A DNA stretch of 64,000 bases, taken from NCBI GenBank assembly GCA_934163035.1, contig CAKPJX010000004.1, positions 34,592 to 98,591 on the forward strand. The letters are read 5' to 3'. A program made the position numbers and the translations under genes. Positions 27,785-35,837 of the stretch are shown here, piece by piece; position 1 is the first letter of the stretch, and every line of letters starts with the position of its first letter. The DNA comes from an uncultured Bacilli bacterium. Lineage in GTDB: Bacteria > Bacillota_I > Bacilli_A > RF39 > UBA660. The notes beneath the pieces are model-generated. The model searched no databases. It worked only from the letters and a program-made list of their open reading frames with translations, and was not told where the DNA came from.

Positions 27785-29059
27785 ATGTTTGTAGATGAGG
27801 TAAACATTAAAGTTGAAGCTGGTGATGGTGGAGATGGTTGTACAGCTTTTAGAAGAGAAAAATATGTACCTATGGGTGGCCCATATGGTGGTAATGGTGG
27901 GCATGGTTCAGATATAATATTCAAGGTTGATGAAGGACTACATACACTACTAGACCTTCGTTACCAAAAGACAATTAAAGGTAAAAAAGGTGAAAATGGT
28001 AGAGGAAAAAATCAACATGGTAAAGGAGCAGCGCCAATAATTATAAAAGTACCACAAGGAACAGTAGTAACAGATATTGACACTAATTTAGTAATAGCTG
28101 ATTTATCTAGAAAGGATCAAGAAGAGTTAATTGCTAAAGGTGGACGTGGAGGAAGAGGAAATACAGCTTTTAAAACTCAGACCAATACTGCTCCAAACTA
28201 CTCTGAAAAGGGTGAAGAAGGAGAAAAAAGGAATTTAAAAGTAGAAGTAAAGCTTTTAGCAGATGTAGGACTAGTTGGCTTACCAAGTGTTGGAAAAAGT
28301 ACTATAATCTCATGTGTTTCCAAATCAAAACCTAAAATAGCCTCATATCACTTTACAACCATAACTCCAAATCTAGGCGTAGTTAAATCATCATCTGGAG
28401 ATAGCTTTGTTATGGCTGACTTACCAGGATTAATAGAAGGGGCATCACTTGGAGAAGGGCTTGGTGATAAATTTTTAAGACATATTGAAAGAACCAGAAT
28501 AATAGCCCATGTTATTGATATGAGTGGTAGTGAAATGCGTGATCCATATGCTGACTATTGCCTAATAAATAAAGAATTAAAAGAATTTAATGAAAAATTG
28601 ATGGATAAGCCTCAAATAATAATAGCTAATAAAATGGACTTAGAAAATGCTAAAGAAAATCTAGAAGAATTTAAAAAGAAAGTAGATTGCGAAATATATG
28701 AAGTAAGTGCCGCAACTAATACAGGACTACAAAAAGTTATAGATAGATTAAGTGAGTTATTAAAAGAAATACCTAAAAAAGAATTATATGATGATAATCA
28801 AATAGAAAATCACATTCTATACAAATTTGAAAAAGAAGAACCATATACTATAACAAAAGAAGAAGAAAATGTTTGGTCAATTTCAGGTAAAGAAGTAGAA
28901 AGAATCTTTAAAATGACTAAATTTAATAGTGAAGAAGCCATTTATCGCTTCGCTAAAAAATTAAAAAGACTAGGTATTGATGATAAATTAGCATCACTTG
29001 GTGCTAAAGAAGGAGACCAAGTACGAATCTTAGACTTCTATTTTGATTATAAAGATTAA
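27785..29059 (+). CDS. obgE: GTPase Obg
   Basis: A 424-residue essential ribosome-associated GTPase involved in 50S maturation and stress signalling. Domains in order: glycine-rich Obg fold (about 1-158, VEAGDGGDGCTAFRREKYVPMGGP), G domain with G1 G165-LPSVGKST, G3 D212-LPGLIEGA and G4 N282-KMD, SAATN as G5, and a C-terminal OCT domain (about 345-424). AAAAGGAGGGG precedes the ATG at 27785; an upstream in-frame ATG at 27749 lies in the rpmA hairpin and lacks a ribosome site. The rplU-prp-rpmA-obgE order is typical of Firmicutes. Confidence 0.96.
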   Translation: MFVDEVNIKVEAGDGGDGCTAFRREKYVPMGGPYGGNGGHGSDIIFKVDEGLHTLLDLRYQKTIKGKKGENGRGKNQHGKGAAPIIIKVPQGTVVTDIDTNLVIADLSRKDQEELIAKGGRGGRGNTAFKTQTNTAPNYSEKGEEGEKRNLKVEVKLLADVGLVGLPSVGKSTIISCVSKSKPKIASYHFTTITPNLGVVKSSSGDSFVMADLPGLIEGASLGEGLGDKFLRHIERTRIIAHVIDMSGSEMRDPYADYCLINKELKEFNEKLMDKPQIIIANKMDLENAKENLEEFKKKVDCEIYEVSAATNTGLQKVIDRLSELLKEIPKKELYDDNQIENHILYKFEKEEPYTITKEEENVWSISGKEVERIFKMTKFNSEEAIYRFAKKLKRLGIDDKLASLGAKEGDQVRILDFYFDYKD

Positions 29060-29074
29060 AAGGAGTAGATTAAA

Positions 29075-29770
29075 ATGCTAAAAGTATCTACCTTTAATAT
29101 TCAAAATGATTATGGTAAAGATCTAACTAAAAATAAGCAAATTATAGATTATATAATAAGTAATAAAATAGATATTATAGGAGTCCAAGAACTATTTAAA
29201 CAAACTGCTAAAGATCTAGAAAATAAACTAAAAAAAGAAAATTATCATATAACTGGATTTTATAGATATAAATTGCCTTTCTTAAAAAAGTACAATGAGA
29301 AAAACGCAATTATAACTAATAAAGACATAATAGACACTAAAACCTATTATTTACCATTTATCCCATCATTCACAAAAAGAGTATTAACTAAAACTATAAT
29401 AAAGTATAATGAAAAATTAGTATCCATTTATAATACCCATCTAGAGTGTAAAATCTTATCTGTAAAGCAAAAACAACTAAATAAAATAATCAGCATAATA
29501 GAAAAAGATCCTAATAATATAATTTTATTAGGTGACTTTAACTTAAAAACTAATAAAGATATGTTTAATAAATTTACTGATGATTTAGAAAAACTCGGTA
29601 TATATAGAGTTCCAATAAATGATAAAACTTTAAAAACATCTAAATATCATAGAGCAATAGATCATATATTTTTATCTAGTAATTTTAAAGTAATAAAAAA
29701 AGAAATAGTTACTAAAGTAAAAACAAGTGATCACTATCCAGTTTTGCTATCATTAATAGATGAAAAATAG
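29075..29770 (+). CDS. Endonuclease/exonuclease/phosphatase (EEP) family protein
   Basis: A 231-residue cytosolic protein with the EEP fold motifs in order: STFNIQND (N-term Asn), GVQE (metal-binding Glu, residue about 38), YNTHLE (His), LGDFNLKT (catalytic Asp and Asn) and a C-terminal SDHYPV (His). All metal and catalytic positions are present, so it should be an active Mg-dependent phosphodiesterase or phosphatase. Family members cut DNA, RNA, sphingomyelin or inositol phosphates and the substrate cannot be told from sequence. AAAGGAG precedes the ATG; it follows obgE by 15 nt and probably shares its transcript. Confidence 0.85.
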   Translation: MLKVSTFNIQNDYGKDLTKNKQIIDYIISNKIDIIGVQELFKQTAKDLENKLKKENYHITGFYRYKLPFLKKYNEKNAIITNKDIIDTKTYYLPFIPSFTKRVLTKTIIKYNEKLVSIYNTHLECKILSVKQKQLNKIISIIEKDPNNIILLGDFNLKTNKDMFNKFTDDLEKLGIYRVPINDKTLKTSKYHRAIDHIFLSSNFKVIKKEIVTKVKTSDHYPVLLSLIDEK

Positions 29771-29785
29771 AAAGAAGTGACTAAT

Positions 29786-30481
29786 ATGATTAAAAAAAAT
29801 ATAACTGAAAAAGAACTGCATAACAGAATTATGTCTCTTTTAAATGCTAATTTAGACACTATTGATCCAGATATAGTAATGTTCATAAAACAAAACTGGA
29901 GAGAACAAGCCAAAGTTGATGTTTTATATGAAGTGTATGATGAAGTTGCTGCTTTAGATGAAAAAACTAATATTTATGATGGATTTTTAAATTTACTAAA
30001 GCAAAAATTTGATATAAACCAAGATATTATTGAAATAGGTGGTGGAATATTTCCTAATCTATCTAGACGTATAGCTAAAGAACAAAAATTTGGAAATGTA
30101 ACTGTATATGATCCCAAACTTATTTTAAGAAAATACTCCCCAGAAAACTTGGCTTTAAAAAAGGAAATGTTTGAAAAAGATACACCTATTGGAAATACAA
30201 AGCTATTAGTTGGAATGTCACCATGCCATTCAATTGATTTAATCCTAGAAAGAGCTAGCACTGAGGATTTAGACTTTATGGTAAAGGTATGCCAATGTGA
30301 AATAAAAGATAGCTTACCATTCTATAGTGATCATATAATAAAAGCTACATTCGACTATTATTTAAAAAGAAAAAATAATGAATTTCAGGCAAATGGAGGT
30401 CCTGGATTTAATGTTGCTTATCTAGAGGAAAAATATGATGATCCAACACCAATTATATATACTAAAAAAAGGCCGATGTAA
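29786..30481 (+). CDS. Unknown protein with a methyltransferase-like glycine motif
   Basis: A 231-residue cytosolic protein. After a helical N-terminus (1-70) comes IIEIGGGIFPNLSRRIAKEQKFGNVTVYDPKL, which fits motif I (ExGxG) and the acidic end of strand 2 of a Rossmann SAM-dependent methyltransferase; no clear motif IV follows, so the assignment is weak. The C-terminus contains CQCEIKDSLPFYSDHI and NGGPGFNVAYLEEKYDDPTPIIYTKKRP. The ATG at 29786 has AAAGAAGTGA upstream; the alternative GTG at 29777 lies within that site. It is cotranscribed with the EEP gene. Confidence 0.6.
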   Translation: MIKKNITEKELHNRIMSLLNANLDTIDPDIVMFIKQNWREQAKVDVLYEVYDEVAALDEKTNIYDGFLNLLKQKFDINQDIIEIGGGIFPNLSRRIAKEQKFGNVTVYDPKLILRKYSPENLALKKEMFEKDTPIGNTKLLVGMSPCHSIDLILERASTEDLDFMVKVCQCEIKDSLPFYSDHIIKATFDYYLKRKNNEFQANGGPGFNVAYLEEKYDDPTPIIYTKKRPM

Positions 30482-30529
30482 ACATAAAATACACAATTGA
30501 AATATAAGAATAAAAAATAATTTAACTAC

Positions 30530-30558
30530 TTGGAAAAACTCTAAAGTTATGCTACAAT
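30530..30558 (+). promoter_or_regulatory. Promoter for the Hpt-receiver gene
   Basis: TTGGAA (30530-30535), 17-bp spacer, extended -10 TGc-TACAAT (30550-30558). A second TATAAT at 30564-30569, without a -35, could give a 10-nt leader starting at the GAGGGG ribosome site. Confidence 0.6.
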
Positions 30559-30586
30559 CAATGTATAATGATAGCGAGGGGATAAT

Positions 30587-31429
30587 ATGTACAACATAAC
30601 ATTCTTAACTTCTAATGGTGTTGATGTCGATAAGAGTCTAGAATTATTTGGAACAATTGATACTTATAATGATACTATAGGTGAATTAATTTTAAGTATT
30701 GATGAGAAAATGGATAAGTTAGAAGAATATAAGAATAAAAAAGATATGCACAATTATGCAGTATATGTACATTCTTTAAAAAGTGATGCTAGATACTTTG
30801 GTTTTACAAAACTTGGTGAGATAGCATATGAACATGAATTAAAGAGTAAAGAAGGAGACGTTTTCTATATTTACAATCATTTCAAAGAATTACAAGATGA
30901 AACTATTAAAGTTAAAAATATTGTAAATGAGTACTTATCAGGTGCTAATGCTAGTAGTGCTGCTGATACACCAGCTCCAGAAAAAACTTCTTTAGAGACA
31001 AATGGTGATAATGAGGATGAGGAAGAGTACCAGGTTTATGATAAAAAAACAATTTTAGTAGCTGACGATTCAAGCATAGTAAGAAACTTTGTTTCTAAGA
31101 TTTTCAGCAGTACATACCAAGTAGAAAGTGCCGAGGATGGAGAAGTTGCTCTTAATATAATAAAAGCTAATAAAGACAACCCAAACTTAGTAGCCATTTT
31201 ACTAGATTTAAATATGCCAATATTAGATGGCTTTGCAGTCTTAGATTATATGAAAGAAAATAAATTATTTAAAAAGATACCAGTATCCATTATAACTGGG
31301 GACTCAAGTAAAGAAACAATTGATAAAGCCTTCACTTATAATATTATCGATATGCTAGGGAAACCATTTGCTGATAAAGATATCAAAAGAGTTGTAGAAA
31401 AAACAATATATTTTAAAGAAATGAATTAA
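30587..31429 (+). CDS. Hpt phosphotransfer domain fused to a response-regulator receiver
   Basis: A 280-residue cytosolic signalling protein. Residues about 15-115 form a helical Hpt domain with the phosphorylatable H62 in HSLKSDARYFGF. After an Ala/Glu-rich linker, residues about 155-278 are a complete receiver: paired acidic DD (VADDS), phospho-acceptor D207 in LLDLNMP, Thr in ITGD and Lys in LGKPF. There is no DNA-binding output and no histidine kinase in the window. It resembles a phosphorelay intermediate or sink joining an unlinked kinase to an unknown target. Own promoter upstream; bidirectional terminator downstream. Confidence 0.85.
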   Translation: MYNITFLTSNGVDVDKSLELFGTIDTYNDTIGELILSIDEKMDKLEEYKNKKDMHNYAVYVHSLKSDARYFGFTKLGEIAYEHELKSKEGDVFYIYNHFKELQDETIKVKNIVNEYLSGANASSAADTPAPEKTSLETNGDNEDEEEYQVYDKKTILVADDSSIVRNFVSKIFSSTYQVESAEDGEVALNIIKANKDNPNLVAILLDLNMPILDGFAVLDYMKENKLFKKIPVSIITGDSSKETIDKAFTYNIIDMLGKPFADKDIKRVVEKTIYFKEMN

Positions 31430-31453
31430 AAAAGGTGACATCAGTCATCTTTT
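31430..31453. terminator. Bidirectional terminator between convergent genes
   Basis: Stem 31430-31439 with 31444-31453 (one G-U), ATCA loop. A-run on the left and T-run on the right let it serve both the Hpt-receiver gene and the minus-strand gene, whose TGA stop (31443-31441) lies across the hairpin. Confidence 0.75.
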
Positions 31454-31785
31454 CGTTTGTCCTTATCAATGATTTTTAAAATATCACCCTTATTAATTTC
31501 CTTAGTAGTATTAGGTGGCAATAGTAAAATATTGTAGACACTAAACCTAGGAAGAAAGTACTTTTCAGAATTAACATTCCTATAAATATATAAGACTTCA
31601 TTTTCTTTGTTAGTCATTATTATATCAACTCTTTGACAAAAAAATACCGTTGTAATACCATGCTTCTTAGAAAATATAACACCATAATCAATTTTATCGA
31701 GTACAAATCTTAAACTTTTAATTCTATCAATAAATTTTTCTAATTTTCTTAACTGTATTTTTTTTCCATCTGTTTTTAAATACAT
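31441..31785 (-). CDS. DUF192-like small protein
   Basis: A 114-residue protein of beta-rich pattern: GVIFSKKHGITTVFFCQRVDIIMTNKENEVLYIYRNV, then LLPPNTTKEINKGDILKI, which follows the strand order of the DUF192 family, whose function is not established. No signal peptide. A GGTGAT ribosome site precedes the ATG on the minus strand. It is one of only three minus-strand genes here and the only gene in the window ending in TGA. If TGA were read through, a TAA follows five codons later. Family assignment is moderate. Confidence 0.65.
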   Translation of the reverse strand: MYLKTDGKKIQLRKLEKFIDRIKSLRFVLDKIDYGVIFSKKHGITTVFFCQRVDIIMTNKENEVLYIYRNVNSEKYFLPRFSVYNILLLPPNTTKEINKGDILKIIDKDKRKDD

Positions 31786-31850
31786 AAAATCACCATTCCT
31801 AAATCTAATATAATAATAGCATGAATTATTATAAATTGCATATAAACTTC

Positions 31851-31879
31851 TTCAATATTTAAATAATTTATGATATTAT
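31851..31879 (+). promoter_or_regulatory. yebC promoter
   Basis: TTCAAT (31851-31856), 17-bp spacer, extended -10 TGa-TATTAT (31871-31879). The leader is about 18 nt. Confidence 0.5.
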
Positions 31880-31903
31880 AGTATGGAAGAAGGAGGAATA
31901 TAA

Positions 31904-32626
31904 ATGAGTGGACATTCAAAATGGGCAACAATTCATAGAAAGAAAGGTCTTTTAGATGCAGCTCGTGGTAAGGTTTTCCAAAAACTTGCTAAAGAGATTA
32001 TGGTAGCAGCTAAATCTGGTAGTCCAGATCCGAATCAAAATGCCTCTTTAAGACTAGCAGTTGATAAAGCAAAGGCACAAAACATGCCAAAAGATAATAT
32101 TCAAAAAGCTATTGAGAAAGCATCAGGCTCACAAGATGCCGCAAACTATGAAAGCATTCGTTATGAAGGTTATGGTCATGGTGGCGTAGCTTTTATGGTA
32201 GACTGCCTTACCGATAATAGAAATAGAACAGCTTCTCAAGTTAGAAGTGCTTTTACTAAAGCCGGAGGAAATCTAGGAACTGATGGCTCTGTTAGTTATA
32301 TGTTTGAAAGACGTGGCTTTATTGCTATTCCATCTGAATACGATGAAGATACAATTATGATGACTGCACTTGATGCTGGCGCATTAGACTTTGAAAAAGA
32401 AGAAAATAACTACCTAATCACAACAGGTGCTGATACATTCACTGCAGTAAGAACAGCTCTAGAAGAAGCTGGTGTAAAAGAATTTTTCCAATGTGAATTA
32501 ACTTATGTTCCAAATATGGAAGTAGAACTTAATGAAGAAGGTAGAGAAAAAGTAGAAAAGCTTATTGATACATTGGAAGATTTAGATGATGTTCAAGATG
32601 TTTACTGTAATCTAAAAGATAATTAA
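31904..32626 (+). CDS. yebC: YebC/PmpR (TACO1) family protein
   Basis: A 240-residue cytosolic protein with the diagnostic start MSGHSKWATIHRKKGLLDAARGKVFQKL, the PKDNIQKAIEKASG core, and full family length. Family members were first described as transcriptional regulators; recent work ties them to relief of ribosome stalling at proline stretches, like mitochondrial TACO1. AGAAGGAGG precedes the ATG. Its location near ruvAB is a common bacterial arrangement. Confidence 0.95.
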   Translation: MSGHSKWATIHRKKGLLDAARGKVFQKLAKEIMVAAKSGSPDPNQNASLRLAVDKAKAQNMPKDNIQKAIEKASGSQDAANYESIRYEGYGHGGVAFMVDCLTDNRNRTASQVRSAFTKAGGNLGTDGSVSYMFERRGFIAIPSEYDEDTIMMTALDAGALDFEKEENNYLITTGADTFTAVRTALEEAGVKEFFQCELTYVPNMEVELNEEGREKVEKLIDTLEDLDDVQDVYCNLKDN

Positions 32627-32646
32627 TTTAAACTAGGAGTAATTTT

Positions 32647-33129
32647 ATGAAAAGAAAAATTTTAATTATTATTATAATTCTTATTATTTTAATCAGTATT
32701 TCAATAATACTACTTAAAAATAATAAAGATATAAAAGTTAATACTAATTATTTCACAAATTATAGTATAGAAAATCTTGATGATACAGAAGAATATGCAA
32801 CAATTATAACCAGCTATGATGACTATAAAAAGTTTATCAAAAAGTATAATATTATCAAGGATAAAGATACCATAACAGCTGATAGTTTTAAGAATAATAA
32901 CTATATCTATGTAATAATGATGTCACCTGGATGTGGATCTGGAGGACTAAGTTTTACAAAAGCACAGCTTAAAAATAATAGAATAAAGCTTAATTTTGAA
33001 AGTAAAAATAGTTGTGGCACATCAACTTGTGAAATTAGCTATGATGTTTTTGAACTATCTTTACCCAAAAATATTAGTAATAAGAAATTAGATATAAATA
33101 TTATTGATAAAACAGTAAACTGTGATTAA
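32647..33129 (+). CDS. Membrane-anchored cysteine-containing extracytoplasmic protein
   Basis: A 160-residue protein with a very hydrophobic N-terminal helix (about residues 4-23: ILIIIIILIILISISIILL) and an external domain. Four Cys cluster in the second half (SPGCGSGG, NSCGTSTCE) with a fifth near the C-terminus (VNCD), suggesting disulfides. No lipobox and no recognised family. TAGGAG precedes the ATG; it is 20 nt after yebC and may be cotranscribed. The sequence between its end and the ruvA promoter contains only a weak inverted repeat. Confidence 0.65.
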   Translation: MKRKILIIIIILIILISISIILLKNNKDIKVNTNYFTNYSIENLDDTEEYATIITSYDDYKKFIKKYNIIKDKDTITADSFKNNNYIYVIMMSPGCGSGGLSFTKAQLKNNRIKLNFESKNSCGTSTCEISYDVFELSLPKNISNKKLDINIIDKTVNCD

Positions 33130-33175
33130 AAAGATCTTTACGAGTTAATAGATTGATGTTTTGATCTTAACGTAA

Positions 33176-33204
33176 TTGTATCTTTTTTCTTTTTGTTATA
33201 TAAT
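33176..33204 (+). promoter_or_regulatory. ruvAB-queA-tgt promoter with minimal leader
   Basis: TTGTAT (33176-33181), 17-bp spacer, TATAAT (33199-33204). Start near G33211 is the first base of GGAG, so the leader is about 12 nt. Confidence 0.7.
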
Positions 33205-33222
33205 AACACTGGAGTTGAAAGT

Positions 33223-33786
33223 ATGTACGATTATATTATAGGAAAAATAACTTATATAAAAAACAATTCAATAGTCTTAGAAAATAATGGAATAGGCTAT
33301 TTAATAAATGTATCAAATCCTTATTCATTTGAAATAGGAAATGATTATAAAGTATTTGTATATCAACAGGTAAAAGAAGATGAAAATTCTTTATTTGGAT
33401 TTAAGTTAAAAGAAGAAAAAGATCTTTTTCTAAAGCTAATTGGTGTCAAAGGTCTAGGCTGTAAAATGGCTCTTCCTTTATTTGCCTCATCTACTCCAGA
33501 AGGAATAATGGATGCCATTGAAAGAGAAAATATTGCTTACTTAAAGAAGTTTCCTAAGATTGGTGATAAACTAGCTAAACAAATTGTCCTAGATTTAAAA
33601 GGCAAATTAGAGTTTATTGGTGTTGGTATTTCAGACTTAGATGATGAAAAAGAAGAAGAATTAAAAGAAGTGCTTGTTGGTTTAGGTTATAAAGAAAAAG
33701 AATTGAAATCTATTTTAAGTAAAGTAGATAATGCATTACCTTTAGAGCAACAAGTAAAGGAAGCTTTAAAACTATTATTAAGATAG
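33223..33786 (+). CDS. ruvA: Holliday junction branch-migration protein RuvA
   Basis: A 187-residue protein that binds Holliday junctions and recruits RuvB. It has the OB-fold N-terminus (YDYIIGKITYIKNNSIVLENNGIGYLI), tandem helix-hairpin-helix region (LKLIGVKGLGCKMAL and LKKFPKIGDKLAKQIVLDLK) and the C-terminal RuvB-binding domain (VGLGYKEKELKSIL). The ATG at 33223 has GGAG 8 nt upstream; an in-frame ATG at 33193 lies upstream of the predicted transcript start. First gene of ruvA-ruvB-queA-tgt. Confidence 0.95.
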   Translation: MYDYIIGKITYIKNNSIVLENNGIGYLINVSNPYSFEIGNDYKVFVYQQVKEDENSLFGFKLKEEKDLFLKLIGVKGLGCKMALPLFASSTPEGIMDAIERENIAYLKKFPKIGDKLAKQIVLDLKGKLEFIGVGISDLDDEKEEELKEVLVGLGYKEKELKSILSKVDNALPLEQQVKEALKLLLR

Positions 33787-33798
33787 GGAGGTCTAACT

Positions 33799-34800
33799 AT
33801 GGAAAAGGAAAGTATTATAAGAAATTACCAAATAGAAGATGATAATGTTATTGATAATACTATTAGACCAGAAACAATTGATGAGTATATTGGTCAAGAA
33901 GATGTCAAGGAAAATATTAAGATATTTATAGAAGCGGCTAAGATGCGTTCTGAGCCCTTAGATCATGTTTTATTATATGGCCCTCCAGGACTTGGTAAAA
34001 CAACTCTAGCTTTTATTATTGCTAATGAACTTGGTTCTAATATTAAAACAGCTAGTGGACCAAGCTTAGAAAAAAGTGGTGATCTAGCAGCGCTTTTATC
34101 ATCTCTTGAACCAGGTGATGTCCTATTTATAGATGAAATTCATAGAATGCCAAGATTTATAGAGGAAATTCTATATCCAGCTATGGAAGACTTTTCATTA
34201 GATATAATAATTGGTAGTGAAGAAAAATCACGTAGTATAAAAATAGATCTTCCTCCATTCACCCTAGTAGGAGCAACAACTAGAGCTGGAGACCTATCAG
34301 CTCCCTTAAGAGATAGATTTGGAATAGTTTCTAAATTACAATTTTATACAACTGATGAATTATGTAAAATAATTAAAAGAACAGCCCGTGTCTTAAAAAC
34401 AGAAATAGACGATGAAGCAGCTTTGGAGTTAGCAACAAGAAGTAGAGGAACACCACGTATTGCCAACAGATTATGTAAAAGAGTAAGAGACTTTGCCATT
34501 GTAAAAGGTAGCGGTAAAATAGATATTGAAATTACCAAGAAAGCTCTAAAAAAATTACAAATAGATAAACTAGGTCTTGACAAAACAGATCATGAACTTT
34601 TATTAGCTATAATAAATAAGTTTAATGGTGGACCTGTCGGAATAGAAGCTATAAGTAGTTCAATTGGTGAAGAGGCAACAACTATAGAAGATGTCTATGA
34701 ACCATACTTATTACAAACAGGATTATTAAAAAGAACCAGTAGAGGTAGAATGGTAACCGACAAGGCATATGAAGTATTAGGAATAGAAAAGAAGGATTAG
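33799..34800 (+). CDS. ruvB: Holliday junction helicase RuvB
   Basis: A 333-residue AAA+ motor of branch migration. Walker A GPPGLGKTT (about residue 55), Walker B FIDEIHR, sensor GATTRAGDLSAPLRDRFG and the winged-helix C-terminus (RGTPRIANRLCKRVRDF, TGLLKRTSRGRM) are all intact. AGGGAGG precedes the ATG, and the gene follows ruvA by 12 nt. queA starts 1 nt after its stop, so the three genes are translated together. Confidence 0.97.
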   Translation: MEKESIIRNYQIEDDNVIDNTIRPETIDEYIGQEDVKENIKIFIEAAKMRSEPLDHVLLYGPPGLGKTTLAFIIANELGSNIKTASGPSLEKSGDLAALLSSLEPGDVLFIDEIHRMPRFIEEILYPAMEDFSLDIIIGSEEKSRSIKIDLPPFTLVGATTRAGDLSAPLRDRFGIVSKLQFYTTDELCKIIKRTARVLKTEIDDEAALELATRSRGTPRIANRLCKRVRDFAIVKGSGKIDIEITKKALKKLQIDKLGLDKTDHELLLAIINKFNGGPVGIEAISSSIGEEATTIEDVYEPYLLQTGLLKRTSRGRMVTDKAYEVLGIEKKD

Positions 34801-34801
34801 T

Positions 34802-35827
34802 ATGAATTTATTAGATTTTGATTATGATTTAGATGAGACATTAATAGCTCAAACCCCTATAGAAAAAAGAGATACTTCTCGTTTAATGGTATTAGATAAA
34901 AAAACTGGGGAAGTTGAACATAAACATTTTTATGACATTATAGATTATCTAGAAAAAGGAGATACTCTAGTATTAAATGATACTAAAGTATTACCAGCTA
35001 GACTTATTGGTACTAAAGAAGAAACTAACGCTGTTATTGAAGTCTTACTATTAAAAAATATAGAAGAAGATAAATGGGAATGCTTAGTAAAACCAGCCAG
35101 AAGAATTAAAGTAGGAACAATTGTAACTTTTGGTAACGGTCTTCTAAAAGCAGAATGCATAGCTGAAAAAGATCAAGGAATTAGACACTTTAATTTTATC
35201 TATCAAGGTATTTTCTTAGAGTTGTTAGAACAGCTTGGTACCATGCCTCTTCCTCCCTATATTCATGAAAAACTAGAAGATCAGACAAGATATCAAACTG
35301 TCTATGCTAAAGAAATTGGTAGTGCTGCCGCCCCAACGGCTGGACTCCATTTTACTAAAGAATTATTAGAAAAAATAAAAGAAAAAGGTGTAAATATTGC
35401 CTATATAACTCTACACGTTGGACTAGGAACATTTAGACCAGTAAGCGTTGAAAAAATAGAAGACCATACAATGCATAGTGAATTTTATTCTATGACTAAA
35501 GAAGTTGCTGATCTTTTAATCAAGACAAAGAAAAATAATAAAAGGATAATAGCTGTAGGTACAACATCAGTTAGAACTCTTGAAACTATTATGCAAAAGT
35601 ATAATGAGTTTAAAGAATGTAGTGGCTTTACTGATATATTTATATATCCAGGGTATGAATTTAAAGCAATCGATAGACTTATTACTAACTTCCATCTACC
35701 AAAATCAACTCTTGTAATGTTAGTGTCAGCTCTAGCTGGTAGAGAACATATTCTAAATGCTTACAAAATAGCTGTTGAAAATAGATATCGTTTCTTCTCA
35801 TTTGGTGATGCCATGCTTATTAAATAA
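34802..35827 (+). CDS. queA: S-adenosylmethionine:tRNA ribosyltransferase-isomerase QueA
   Basis: A 341-residue enzyme that transfers and isomerises the ribosyl group of SAM onto preQ1-tRNA, making epoxyqueuosine. Diagnostic motifs: FDYDLDETLIAQTPIEKRDTSRL, LNDTKVLPARL, GSAAAPTAGLHFT and THHVG-equivalent ITLHVGLGTFRPV, plus ITNFHLPKSTL near the C-terminus. Length is normal. It starts 1 nt after ruvB and is followed by tgt, the preceding step in queuosine synthesis. No preQ1 riboswitch is evident since the gene is inside the operon. Confidence 0.96.
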   Translation: MNLLDFDYDLDETLIAQTPIEKRDTSRLMVLDKKTGEVEHKHFYDIIDYLEKGDTLVLNDTKVLPARLIGTKEETNAVIEVLLLKNIEEDKWECLVKPARRIKVGTIVTFGNGLLKAECIAEKDQGIRHFNFIYQGIFLELLEQLGTMPLPPYIHEKLEDQTRYQTVYAKEIGSAAAPTAGLHFTKELLEKIKEKGVNIAYITLHVGLGTFRPVSVEKIEDHTMHSEFYSMTKEVADLLIKTKKNNKRIIAVGTTSVRTLETIMQKYNEFKECSGFTDIFIYPGYEFKAIDRLITNFHLPKSTLVMLVSALAGREHILNAYKIAVENRYRFFSFGDAMLIK

Positions 35828-35837
35828 AGGAGGACTT

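Noticed and set aside
33128..33168. AAGATC/GATCTT inverted repeat before the ruvA promoter as a terminator
   Set aside because: Six-base stem with a 26-nt loop and no adjacent T-run.
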